From: CBDCWO01 sp965223405
GTDB lineage: Bacteria > Bacteroidota > Bacteroidia > Chitinophagales > Saprospiraceae
Length of the DNA: 64,000 nt
NCBI GenBank assembly: GCA_965223405.1
Contig: CBDCWO010000006.1
Span: forward strand, 2,108,001 to 2,172,000
Direction: 5' to 3'
Shown here: piece after piece, positions 1-8,343 of the stretch
Layout: each line of letters opens with the position of its first letter
Numbering within the stretch: the stretch's first letter is position 1
Translations under genes and position numbers: made by a program
Notes under the pieces: generated by a model
What the model was told of the DNA's origin: nothing
The model's database searches: none
The model's input: the letters and a program-made list of their open reading frames with translations, nothing else

Positions 1-67
1 AATATTAAGGCCAAAGTTTAAGTACTTTTTTGAATTAATTTAATAACCACATATAAACCATTGCACC

Positions 68-1006
68 ATGAAGAAAGTAGGCATCATCGGAGGTTCAGGA
101 TTCATTGGTAGTTACAATACCAAAAAAATTTTGGATGAAGGATACCAGGTAAAAGTTTCGGCTACCGACATTTCCAAGAAAGAAAAATACGAACATTTAA
201 AACAATTACCGAATGCACAGAATTTAGAAATTGTTCCCTTAAATGTGGAAAACAAATCACAATTGGAAGATTTCCTGCATGGATGTAATATTGTTGTCCA
301 TGGCGGCACTCCTTTTCAACTAGATGTTAAAGATCCAAAAACAGAATTATTCGACCCAACTATTAACGGGACCAATAATTTTCTTGAGGCGGTGCAAAAT
401 ACATCAGGCATTGAGAAAGTAGTTTTCATTGCCTCAGTTGCCGCTTTTAACACTAATTTTCCGCTTCTCCCTGGTGGGAAAGGGAAAGATGATCAAGTTA
501 GTGAGGATGATCCACCTTTTATGAGCGAAGAAGGTCATCCATATGCTCAGGCTAAATTTATTGCAAACCAAACTGTGGAAAAATTCTTATCGGATAATCC
601 AAGTTTAGGCTATGAAATTACAACTATTTCTCCAGTTGCGGTGATGGGAAAAGCACTTTCTGCAAGAGAGGACTCAACCTCGATGGGCTTGCAGTTTTTA
701 TTTAAAAATAAGATAGCCCCGAATCCATTCATTCAGATGTTTTATGATAATGATATCGAATTCGCTTTAGTCGATGTTGAGGATGTTGCCGAAAGTGTGT
801 TTAAGGCGGCTACAACTAATGGAATTCATGGTAAAAATTACCTTGTGACGAGTGAAAGTTATAAAGTATCGGATATCAATTTAATGCTTAACCACAAACC
901 TCCTGTAAATCAACCCAGGACTGTTTACACTAATAATCTGGCTAAACAAGATTTGGGAATCGATTTCAAACCGGCGCAGATACCTTTAAACCAGTTTTCA
1001 GAATAG
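68..1006 (+). CDS. NAD(P)-dependent epimerase/dehydratase family protein (extended SDR)
   Basis: A 312-aa soluble protein of the extended short-chain dehydrogenase/reductase superfamily. The N-terminus holds the dinucleotide-binding loop GGSGFIGS (residues 8-15, GxxGxxG spacing) behind a first beta strand. The catalytic YxxxK pair is Y159/K163 (YAQAK), after a strand with a conserved serine region (FIASVAAF). Length and order fit dihydroflavonol-4-reductase-like members that reduce a carbonyl or act on nucleotide sugars. The substrate cannot be read from sequence. There is no signal peptide, so it should be cytoplasmic. It starts at the ATG 67 bases into the window and appears monocistronic, with a gap of over 200 bases to the next gene. 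Confidence 0.85.
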   Translation: MKKVGIIGGSGFIGSYNTKKILDEGYQVKVSATDISKKEKYEHLKQLPNAQNLEIVPLNVENKSQLEDFLHGCNIVVHGGTPFQLDVKDPKTELFDPTINGTNNFLEAVQNTSGIEKVVFIASVAAFNTNFPLLPGGKGKDDQVSEDDPPFMSEEGHPYAQAKFIANQTVEKFLSDNPSLGYEITTISPVAVMGKALSAREDSTSMGLQFLFKNKIAPNPFIQMFYDNDIEFALVDVEDVAESVFKAATTNGIHGKNYLVTSESYKVSDINLMLNHKPPVNQPRTVYTNNLAKQDLGIDFKPAQIPLNQFSE

Positions 1007-1224
1007 GTATTAAGTTCTTTGACCGGGATTTATATTATTGGTTTTCTAATCCGGATAACAGTTTTCGAAAGATTCACTGGAAATCCATCCAATTTGCACA
1101 AATACTAAAGTTCTTTCACTCGTCAAGTTGAACAATAAGATTTAATTACTTCATACCTAGAGTTGATTAAAAATTCAAGGAGGTTGATTATATTGGCAAT
1201 TTGCGCGTAAACAATATCAAAAAC

Positions 1225-2568
1225 ATGAAAAAAACGAGAAGAAGAACGTTTATCAAAAATGCTGGATTAGCTGCCGGTTCAATAGCCATAAGCACCCAGA
1301 CTGTTTCGGCCAAAAGTTATCAACGTATATTGGGAGCCAATGAGCGTATAGGAACCGCCATCATGGGCTGCTACCGACGCTTCGGAGGTTTAGCTCAACC
1401 ATTATCTAATCTCGAGACCGCTGATATTACCTATGTATGTGATGTAGATATCCGCAGACAAAATGAAGCTCTCGAGAAAGTAAAAAAATGGTCCGGTTCG
1501 ATGCCCAAAGGTGAAAAAGATTTTCGTAACATTCTTGAGGATAAAGAGGTTGACGCTCTTTTTGTAGCGTGTCCTGATCATTGGCATGCTCCTGCCGCCT
1601 GGATCGCCATGCAGGCTGGAAAAAATGTGTATGTAGAAAAGCCCTGTAGTCACAACCCCTATGAAAGCACGCTTTTGGTAGCTCTGCAAAAGAAATATGG
1701 GAAAGTGGTTCAAATGGGCAATCAACAAAGATCATCTCTGGCCTCCCAAGAAATCATCAAAGAAATACACAATGGCATAATCGGTCATGCTTATATGGCC
1801 AAGGCATTTTATTCTAATCAGCGGGATCGGGTTCCTGCCGCACAAAAAGTACCGGTACCTGATTATCTGGACTGGAAATTATTTCAAGGTCCTGCTCCAA
1901 GAACCGATTTTATCGATATTGCCGGAGATTACAATTGGCATTGGTTTTGGCGTTGGGGTACCGGAGAAACCGGTAACAATGCCACTCATGAATTAGATAT
2001 TGGAAGGTGGGCTTTACAAGTGACTATACCTCATCGGGTAGTAACACATGCCGGGAAATATCATTACAAAGATGATCCCTGGACGATGTACGATACCATG
2101 TTGGCACATTTTGATTTTCCCGGAGGAAAAACCATCAGCTGGGATGGAAAAAGCCGTAACGGAAACAATACCTATGGGGGAGGCCGAGGTACGATCATCT
2201 ATGGATCGGAAGGAAGTGTGTTTGTCAATCGCAGTGGTTACAAATTATTCGACCGTGCTGGCAAAATGATCAAAGAAGGTACAGAACAGGGAAGTGAAGC
2301 TTCCACGGCTTTAGGAGGAGGTGGAGATATCACAACCACACACATCCAAAACTTTTTAGATACAATACGTGGAAAAGATACATTGAATGCTCCAATCGAT
2401 GGAGGGGCTCTTTCTACAAATCTTTGCCATTATGCCAATATTTCCTATCGTATGGGAAATCAATCCCTGGAAATAGATCCGGCAAATGGAAAATTTAAAA
2501 ATGAAAAAGTCATGAATAGATATTGGCAGAGAGATTATGAAAAAGGTTGGGAACCACCGAAAATCTAA
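1225..2568 (+). CDS. Tat-exported Gfo/Idh/MocA family oxidoreductase
   Basis: A 447-aa NAD(P)-dependent oxidoreductase of the Gfo/Idh/MocA family. The N-terminus carries a twin-arginine signal (RRRTFIK, residues 5-11, then a hydrophobic stretch ending near VSAKS), so the folded, cofactor-loaded enzyme should be exported. The Rossmann entry is atypical (IMGCYRRFGG rather than GxGxxG). The family EKP motif is present (VEKPCSHN, near residue 137), followed by the tryptophan/histidine-rich region WHWFWRWGTGE typical of this subgroup. I chose the ATG at 1225 because it places the RR motif near the start; a TTG eight codons upstream is less likely. A strong AAGGAGG lies at 1177-1183, rather far upstream. 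The substrate is unknown; sugars or inositols are usual. The glycosidase-like gene 70 bases downstream suggests shared carbohydrate work. Confidence 0.87.
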   Translation: MKKTRRRTFIKNAGLAAGSIAISTQTVSAKSYQRILGANERIGTAIMGCYRRFGGLAQPLSNLETADITYVCDVDIRRQNEALEKVKKWSGSMPKGEKDFRNILEDKEVDALFVACPDHWHAPAAWIAMQAGKNVYVEKPCSHNPYESTLLVALQKKYGKVVQMGNQQRSSLASQEIIKEIHNGIIGHAYMAKAFYSNQRDRVPAAQKVPVPDYLDWKLFQGPAPRTDFIDIAGDYNWHWFWRWGTGETGNNATHELDIGRWALQVTIPHRVVTHAGKYHYKDDPWTMYDTMLAHFDFPGGKTISWDGKSRNGNNTYGGGRGTIIYGSEGSVFVNRSGYKLFDRAGKMIKEGTEQGSEASTALGGGGDITTTHIQNFLDTIRGKDTLNAPIDGGALSTNLCHYANISYRMGNQSLEIDPANGKFKNEKVMNRYWQRDYEKGWEPPKI

Positions 2569-2638
2569 TGGTCAATCATATACTACATGGTCTTATATGG
2601 CCATCCTGGTTTTTGAACATTAACCTAGTATTTGAATT

Positions 2639-3694
2639 ATGAATTTGTACATAACCATACTGGTAGGACTTTTGTTTCTGTCTTGCCATTCCCAATCAGA
2701 TCGCAAGGCATCTAAATCCTTTGTCCGTGGGGCTTATGGAAATTTTCAACCTTTTGTGAAGCAGGATATTCCTTTTAAAAAATTGGGTTTGAATGCCATT
2801 TTCACAAGGTATTCTTCTTTGGATAGTTTACTTTGGAAAAAGGCGAAAAACGAAGAGGTCAAGGTCTTTGTTGAATTTCCTCTTTTAAATGGTAAGGGTT
2901 ATGTGGATAACCATCCGGGTGCCTGGCCGGTACTTGCCAATGGTCAAAAAGCAACACCGGCAGATTGGTTTATGGGAGTGTGCCTAACGAATCCGGAATT
3001 CAAGGAATTCCGGATTGATCAATTACATCAATTATTGCAAAAATTTCAAGTCAATGGCATTTGGTTGGATTATGTGCACTGGCATGCTCAGTTTGAAACA
3101 CCGGATCCAATCCTTCCTGAAACATGCTTCTGCGATCGTTGCCTACGGGAATTTGCCCAACATATGGAAGTATCCATCCCGGATGGCAATACGGAAGAAC
3201 AATCCACCTGGATATTTACATACCAGGATTCACTCTGGAGAAAATGGAGATCTCTTCAAGTCACACACTGGATCAGCGACTTTTATCAAATTATAAAAAA
3301 CAATGATCCTGAAATTCTTATGGGTGTTTATTATTGTCCCTGGTTGCCTGACGAGTTTCAACAAGCAAGTTATCGAATATTGGGTATCGATATCCGGCAA
3401 TGGGTAGATGTATGTGATGTACTTTCTCCTATGCTTTATCATAAACACATGGGACACAAACCCGTCAGAATCCAACAATATTTAACTTGGATGAATCAAA
3501 CTCTGAATGGGAATACAAAAGTAGATATCTGGCCAATTATCCAGGCACACCATGTAGATCCGGAAGAATTTCGGCAAGTTATGAAATTTGGGATGCAACC
3601 TCCATCGACAGGTATTCAAATGTTTACGGTTAACTCGGTTCTTCAGGATACCATCAAGACCAACATCACCATAGAAATGTTTGATTCTCTGTGA
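2639..3694 (+). CDS. Putative glycoside hydrolase-like lipoprotein (TIM-barrel type)
   Basis: A 351-aa exported lipoprotein. The signal ends in the lipobox LFLSC, with the acylated cysteine at residue 16. The body resembles the uncharacterised GHL/alpha-amylase-like TIM-barrel proteins: a segment GIWLDYVHWH (about residues 140-149) matches the strand-4 signature in which an Asp follows an aromatic/Leu pair, and a CFCDRC cluster follows at about 163-168. Further aromatic and Asp-rich strands (MGVYYCPW, DVLSPMLYH) fit a sugar-binding barrel. I infer hydrolysis or binding of a carbohydrate; no family-specific catalytic pair can be assigned with confidence. It follows the exported oxidoreductase closely and probably shares its transcript. 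Confidence 0.65.
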   Translation: MNLYITILVGLLFLSCHSQSDRKASKSFVRGAYGNFQPFVKQDIPFKKLGLNAIFTRYSSLDSLLWKKAKNEEVKVFVEFPLLNGKGYVDNHPGAWPVLANGQKATPADWFMGVCLTNPEFKEFRIDQLHQLLQKFQVNGIWLDYVHWHAQFETPDPILPETCFCDRCLREFAQHMEVSIPDGNTEEQSTWIFTYQDSLWRKWRSLQVTHWISDFYQIIKNNDPEILMGVYYCPWLPDEFQQASYRILGIDIRQWVDVCDVLSPMLYHKHMGHKPVRIQQYLTWMNQTLNGNTKVDIWPIIQAHHVDPEEFRQVMKFGMQPPSTGIQMFTVNSVLQDTIKTNITIEMFDSL

Positions 3695-4035
3695 CCACGA
3701 TTAAGCAGGATATTCAGGATTCTAATCGTAGTCATATTTACAATCCTGGCAGATCTTGTCTTTTAAATCCCTTAATCTTGTTCTCCGTTTTGAACACGAT
3801 TGAACAGAATATTCAAGATTCTATTGGAAGCCATAAAACAATCCTGGAATATTAAAGCAAGGGTGTCAAAGGATCAGTTTCGGGTTTCATCGTGAAATAG
3901 AAATGACAATATCAGTGGCAATGACAATATTAGTAACATTATCCTGGTATATCCTGTGAATCCTTTTAATCCTGTTCTCATCACCACACTTAAACAATTA
4001 CCCCAATTCAACAATTCAACAATAATCCGCTACAT
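3695..4035. repeat. Non-coding spacer with degenerate AATCCTGT-type intergenic repeats
   Basis: No credible gene. Two related stretches, around 3696-3728 (CACGATTAAGCAGGATATTC start) and around 3797-3830 (CACGATTGAACAGAATATTC start), are diverged copies of one element. The phrase TATCCTGTGAATCCTTTTAA near 3949 followed by TCCTGTTC also echoes ATCTTGTCTTTTAAATCCC near 3754. Such AATCCT-rich phrases occur as dispersed intergenic repeats in other Bacteroidota genomes (recalled, not searched). A short duplicated phrase, AATGACAATAT, appears twice near 3901-3930. No hairpin with a T-tract was found. Confidence 0.45.
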
Positions 4036-4464
4036 CTATTCTTCTTCAATTTTCAGCTTCACTTCATAGTCAGACAATGGAATCGGATCCTCATCGGTAG
4101 GATAGGGTAGTACACTTTGCAATATGATACGGTAATTTAAGAAAGAGGCTGTATCTGCACAGTTGGCATTTTCCGATTCACAAGCTCCTGAATAGGTAAG
4201 CTTTAAAGTATCACTAACTTGATTGGATGAGGCGACAAAATAGGTTTTGGCTTCACCTTCCCAAACGCAAGTGACGGATTTAGGGCACCGGCTGTCTTCA
4301 ATATTGAACAATTGAATTTGTACATCATCTTTCATTTCAATCGGAGCCCCCAATTTAAGTGTATATTCACCTGGTCCCAGAATAACAGAATCGTTTTTTG
4401 TACATGCCAGTATACTAAAACACCATAGAGAAATAATAAATAGCCCAGAATAGGTCAATTTCAT
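4036..4464 (-). CDS. Hypothetical lipoprotein with conserved DSRCP...CVWEGEA motif
   Basis: A 142-aa small lipoprotein with lipobox SILAC (Cys21). The mature part is a predicted beta-rich domain containing DSRCPKSVTCVWEGEA, a motif I recognise from short uncharacterised bacterial envelope proteins in which two cysteines bracket a W-x-G turn. A further Cys pair (ACESENANC) may form a second disulfide. The function is unknown. It stands alone on the minus strand, with no visible partner. The start ATG is well placed for the signal peptide. Confidence 0.6.
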   Translation of the reverse strand: MKLTYSGLFIISLWCFSILACTKNDSVILGPGEYTLKLGAPIEMKDDVQIQLFNIEDSRCPKSVTCVWEGEAKTYFVASSNQVSDTLKLTYSGACESENANCADTASFLNYRIILQSVLPYPTDEDPIPLSDYEVKLKIEEE

Positions 4465-4709
4465 AATATTTGTCTTTATAACAGTTATAACGTCTTAGGA
4501 AGGATAGATAGTTGGGTATTCAATGCACGATAGCACAAAATTATGGTTTCGTTAACAATCCAGATAGGATCGTAATAGACTTCCTCAGATGCCCTATCTG
4601 GAATTCGCATCAATATCAATCAGTTCAGCTCATGACGCCCATCATTGATTAAATTATAAAATTTCATATAAAATGGGTTGTTATCAAATTCACCAAAAAA
4701 TAGAAACTG

Positions 4710-6773
4710 ATGAGAAATCATAATAATACCAAAGGGAGCATATTTTTACTTCTTTTACTGATCAGCATTTCAGGTTTATTCAGTCAAAATCTGATTAACG
4801 AATATACCACGGCCAATACCGTAGGTAACGGATTAACCGATCTATGGATAAACGATATTGTCGTAGATCAAAACGGAAAGGTTTATTTCGCGACCCGAGA
4901 TGGAGGGATCAGCATTTTGAGCGGAGACAATTGGGATCGAATTACAGTTGAAGATGGTATGCCCAGCGATCGCGTTCAAGATCTTTTAATTGATTCTGAA
5001 AACGCTCTTTGGGTGACGAATCAAACGGTGTCGCGTTGGAAAAACGGTCAGTGGACCTATAGTAATGAATTCAGTTCAGAATTTGACTTTATCGAATCAG
5101 TAAATATGGATAGAAGTGGCAATCTATGGTTAAGTACAGAAGAAGGAATGTTCAAATACGATGGTACTACAGCTACTGAAATGTTTTCTGAGATGGACTT
5201 TGATGATGGAGTAATTTTCTTAGAGGATAGCAAAGGGGACTATTGGGTGGGAAAATGGAATATAGGTGTATATCATTATGATGGAAGTGGATGGACTAAA
5301 TATAATCAGGATAATGGATTAAGTCATTTGTTTATCCGTGCACTTGTTGAGGATTCTACAGGCAAGATTTTGGTTGCAAGCAATAAGGGTATTGATGTAT
5401 TCGACGGAACAAGTTGGTCCAATCAATTGAATACATCTACTATTTGGGATCTTTACGTAGCCCCTTCCGGTGAAATCTGGGCTGGAACTTCTCAAGGGCC
5501 TTATCGATATACCGAAAATACCTGGAAGTGGGAAGATACAGGTTTAGAGGATAGAGATAGATTTGCAAGGTGTTTTGGGATGTCGGAAGAAGGAACATTA
5601 TATGTTGGAAGAGATTATGGATACAGTACTTTCACGGATTCCGAATGGTTCCATTTTACTATGACCCCGGGATTAGGAGGTATTTCGATCCTGGATATAA
5701 TGACCACCGGTGGAGGGGATATATGGATCTCATCCGCATACAAAAACATATCCATTTATAAAAATGGAGTTTGGGAAAACATTGATGTTAAGAAAACATT
5801 GGATTGCTTTAGGGTTTATGATATGCTTGAAGATGAAGAGGGAAGGATTTGGTTAGGTTCCGGATCCGGCATTAGAAAATATGATGGCAATGATTGGACT
5901 TCCTACGATCGTGAAGAAGGATTGGCTCATCCGAGGGTCTATAATTTCTTGCAGGCCCGGGATGGCAAGATTTGGGCAGGCACGGTAAATGGAGTATGTT
6001 GGTTTGACAACGAAACCTGGACCTGCTTAGATGAAGCAGACGGACTTGTCCATAATGATGTCCGGGATCTATGCCAGGATCGAAATGGAAATTTTTGGTT
6101 CGCTACCAGTGAGGGATTAAGCAGATACGATGGCGTCAATTGGACCAACTTTACCACTGATAATGGACTTTCCAGAAATTTTATCCAAGTTATTTATGAA
6201 GACCGTAAAGGTAACATCTGGATTGGTACCTCCGGTGGAGTTGACCGTTATGACGGATCCAATTGGGTGTCTTTTAACCAAGAACTCAATTACAGAAATG
6301 TCTATGATATTATAGAAACCCCCGGAAATCACTTGTGGTTTGCCGGAGTTAGCGGTCTGGGACACTTCGATGGAAATTCCATGCAAATCCTTCAATCGAC
6401 TCAAATAACTGATCTTACATCCTTAGCCACTGATTCAATCGGTAGACTTTGGGTTGGTACTGATGAAGCTGGGGTTTTGGTATTGGATAATCTGACCACT
6501 TCTACGAACAACTTTTCAGACCTATCCTCTTCGGTGCGTATCTATCCCAATCCGGTCACCGATCGTCTTTATATCAAAGTTAATGGTAAGTTGGGGAATA
6601 CTCGGCAGGTCGCTATTAATAATATTTTAGGACAAACCGTATTGAAAAAGAACTATGCAAGAAACCATGGCCTTATTGAAATGAACCTTTTCCATTTACC
6701 TAATGGAACTTACTTTGTGACCATACACGATGGTTTAAATATTGAAAGCCGGAAGTTTGTGGTGAGTAAATAA
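4710..6773 (+). CDS. T9SS-secreted two-component-regulator-propeller repeat protein
   Basis: A 687-aa secreted protein. After a signal peptide (hydrophobic stretch ending at LFSQ, about residue 26) it is built of Reg_prop-type beta-propeller repeats of about 40 residues, each with a G(K/N)IW(I/L/A)GT..G(V/I)..YDG..W signature. Clear copies include IWLGSGSGIRKYDG, IWAGTVNGVCWFD, FWFATSEGLSRYDG and IWIGTSGGVDRYDG. In hybrid two-component sensors these repeats form the periplasmic ligand domain, but here no transmembrane or kinase part follows. The last 80 residues form a type A T9SS sorting domain (VRIYPNPVTDRLYI ... GTYFVTIHDG ... KFVVSK). It should therefore cross the outer membrane and stay on the surface or be released. 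The ligand is unknown. It has its own transcription unit. Confidence 0.85.
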   Translation: MRNHNNTKGSIFLLLLLISISGLFSQNLINEYTTANTVGNGLTDLWINDIVVDQNGKVYFATRDGGISILSGDNWDRITVEDGMPSDRVQDLLIDSENALWVTNQTVSRWKNGQWTYSNEFSSEFDFIESVNMDRSGNLWLSTEEGMFKYDGTTATEMFSEMDFDDGVIFLEDSKGDYWVGKWNIGVYHYDGSGWTKYNQDNGLSHLFIRALVEDSTGKILVASNKGIDVFDGTSWSNQLNTSTIWDLYVAPSGEIWAGTSQGPYRYTENTWKWEDTGLEDRDRFARCFGMSEEGTLYVGRDYGYSTFTDSEWFHFTMTPGLGGISILDIMTTGGGDIWISSAYKNISIYKNGVWENIDVKKTLDCFRVYDMLEDEEGRIWLGSGSGIRKYDGNDWTSYDREEGLAHPRVYNFLQARDGKIWAGTVNGVCWFDNETWTCLDEADGLVHNDVRDLCQDRNGNFWFATSEGLSRYDGVNWTNFTTDNGLSRNFIQVIYEDRKGNIWIGTSGGVDRYDGSNWVSFNQELNYRNVYDIIETPGNHLWFAGVSGLGHFDGNSMQILQSTQITDLTSLATDSIGRLWVGTDEAGVLVLDNLTTSTNNFSDLSSSVRIYPNPVTDRLYIKVNGKLGNTRQVAINNILGQTVLKKNYARNHGLIEMNLFHLPNGTYFVTIHDGLNIESRKFVVSK

Positions 6774-6911
6774 CCGCGGAAGATTTATCTACCTACTCCA
6801 GTGGAGATAATAAAAACTTTCTAATCTGCATGTGTTCAATACCCTGATCATTGAAGTGATTTAAAAACAAATTGTTAAATGATTTGCATGCCATTGATTC
6901 TCAATACTTCA

Positions 6912-6956
6912 GCTTTTTCTCGATCCATAGCTTTGGCTATGAATCTCAAAAAGAGC
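6912..6956. terminator. Imperfect long hairpin between convergent genes
   Basis: Arms beginning CTTTTT and ending AAAAAG enclose an inner perfect stem CATAGC/GCTATG with a TTTG loop. The whole structure spans about 20 paired positions with two small internal bulges. Because the arms carry T-runs and A-runs, it could terminate transcription from both sides. It sits between the plus-strand propeller gene and the minus-strand ATPase gene, as expected for a bidirectional terminator. Confidence 0.45.
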
Positions 6957-7002
6957 TTCGTCTTGAAAACCAAGCACATACAACTCATTTTAACATCTAT
7001 TA

Positions 7003-8088
7003 TTAAATCACTTCATTTTCTGAAAGGTATCGATCAGTAGAAACTACTATTTTTCTATGATTATCTTTTATCTTCTGTAAGTTTCCAAATTCCCGTTGTA
7101 CAATTTGTTCATCTATCAATAAATAGGCGACCTGAATATAGATAGTTTTATTCCTCTTTTGGGCAACAAAGTCAATATCCAGGTCGTTCCATTTACCCAC
7201 ATATACCAAAAAATCTTCAGCAATTAATTTGTTGTAAACTAGGTTTTCAAGCACTTTGCTCATGTCATGAAGTTTAAAAGGCACTAGGCTATTTTTCAGA
7301 CCCAGGTCATTGAAAAAGTATTTATCGTTGATCTCAAATACCTTTTTACCTTTAATATCATAACGAGAGCACTTTTGAATAAAGAATGCATTAGACAAAT
7401 AATGAAGATAATTCAATATGGTATTAATGGACATTTTTATGCCCTGACTTTTAATAAAATCTGTTATTTTTTTTGAAGAAACATAACCGGCTAGATTTTC
7501 CGAAAGATAGTCGATCAATCGATCCAATAAAACCACATCCCGGATATTATATCTGGAAACTACATCTTTAAGCACAATAGAATTGTATACGCTTTTTAGA
7601 TAATGATATATTACATCATCCTTCATGTCAAGATGAATCAGATAAGGCATTCCGCCATATTTGAGGTAATCAAAAAATGCATCTTCCGTATCTGCGATAG
7701 TATGAAACTGAAGAAACTCAGGATAATCCAGTGGGTGGATCCTGAATTCTATGTATCTACCGGATAATTTTGTCGCCAGATCTGATGAAAGCAACTGGGC
7801 ATTGCTACCGGTAGCATAAATGTCGTAGTCCTCGATCAGTAATTCCCGTAGAGCCACCTCAAAGCCTTCTATCTCCTGTATTTCATCTATAAATAGATAA
7901 TTCCTCACTCCCGATTGGCTTTGTGCTTTTACATATTGATACAATACCTTGGCGTCGGTCAAAAAACGAAAATCATTTTGTTCTCTGTTGATGTAGATAA
8001 GATTTGGATTTTCTGATGTGGATTTTATGATATCCATCAACTGTAATAGGATATACGTCTTTCCCACCCTTCTTGCTCCGAAAAGCAC
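7003..8088 (-). CDS. ATP-binding protein, AAA_14/DUF4143 type, with missing canonical start
   Basis: A P-loop ATPase of the AAA_14 plus C-terminal DUF4143 architecture. Walker A is GARRVGKT, Walker B is YLFIDEIQEI, sensor-like TGSNAQLL follows, and the C-terminal part has the DUF4143 nuclease-like pattern (VYNKLIAE ... VGKWNDLDIDFVAQKR). The cellular role of this multi-copy family is not established. Starting at the GTG at 8088 removes the family's N-terminal helix. The same frame is open upstream to a stop at 8158-8160 and encodes KIKRKKYTVKIQPFINKALI, the usual MIKR..Y opening, but with AAG at 8151-8149 where ATG is expected. Either ATT (8148) is the start or the gene is damaged. It also ends abruptly after ENEVI, lacking a few C-terminal residues usual in the family. 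Confidence 0.7.
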   Translation of the reverse strand: MLFGARRVGKTYILLQLMDIIKSTSENPNLIYINREQNDFRFLTDAKVLYQYVKAQSQSGVRNYLFIDEIQEIEGFEVALRELLIEDYDIYATGSNAQLLSSDLATKLSGRYIEFRIHPLDYPEFLQFHTIADTEDAFFDYLKYGGMPYLIHLDMKDDVIYHYLKSVYNSIVLKDVVSRYNIRDVVLLDRLIDYLSENLAGYVSSKKITDFIKSQGIKMSINTILNYLHYLSNAFFIQKCSRYDIKGKKVFEINDKYFFNDLGLKNSLVPFKLHDMSKVLENLVYNKLIAEDFLVYVGKWNDLDIDFVAQKRNKTIYIQVAYLLIDEQIVQREFGNLQKIKDNHRKIVVSTDRYLSENEVI

Positions 8089-8267
8089 TTTGATGAGTGC
8101 TTTATTGATAAAGGGTTGAATCTTGACGGTGTACTTTTTTCTTTTAATCTTTGAGATTTATCTTAACAGAACAGCTTCAAGATTTATCAAAATCTGGAAT
8201 GTTTTTCACATCTGTCGTATTTATGCGAATTATATCGTATATTTCCAATATTAATCGGGATATTTAG

Positions 8268-8341
8268 TTGTATGTTTGAATAAATAGATGTAAACTTGTA
8301 CCAATTATTCTAAGATACCACCAATATTAAATGACATACAA
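8268..8341 (+). promoter_or_regulatory. Possible promoter and TGTA/TACA inverted repeat upstream of redoxin-BlaI-M56 operon
   Basis: TATGTTTG at 8271-8278 matches the Bacteroidota -7 consensus TAnnTTTG. The overlapping octamer TTGTATGT (8268-8275) is repeated inverted as ACATACAA (8334-8341), directly before the start codon at 8344. BlaI/MecI repressors recognise TACA/TGTA half-sites, and a BlaI gene lies in this operon. The arms are 58 bases apart, wider than a classical single operator, and no TTG box at the right distance was seen. Autoregulation is therefore only a suggestion. Confidence 0.3.
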
Positions 8342-8343
8342 TA

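Noticed and set aside
1402..1728. Overlapping antisense frames within the first oxidoreductase gene
   Set aside because: They lie entirely opposite a well-supported gene and show no family features.
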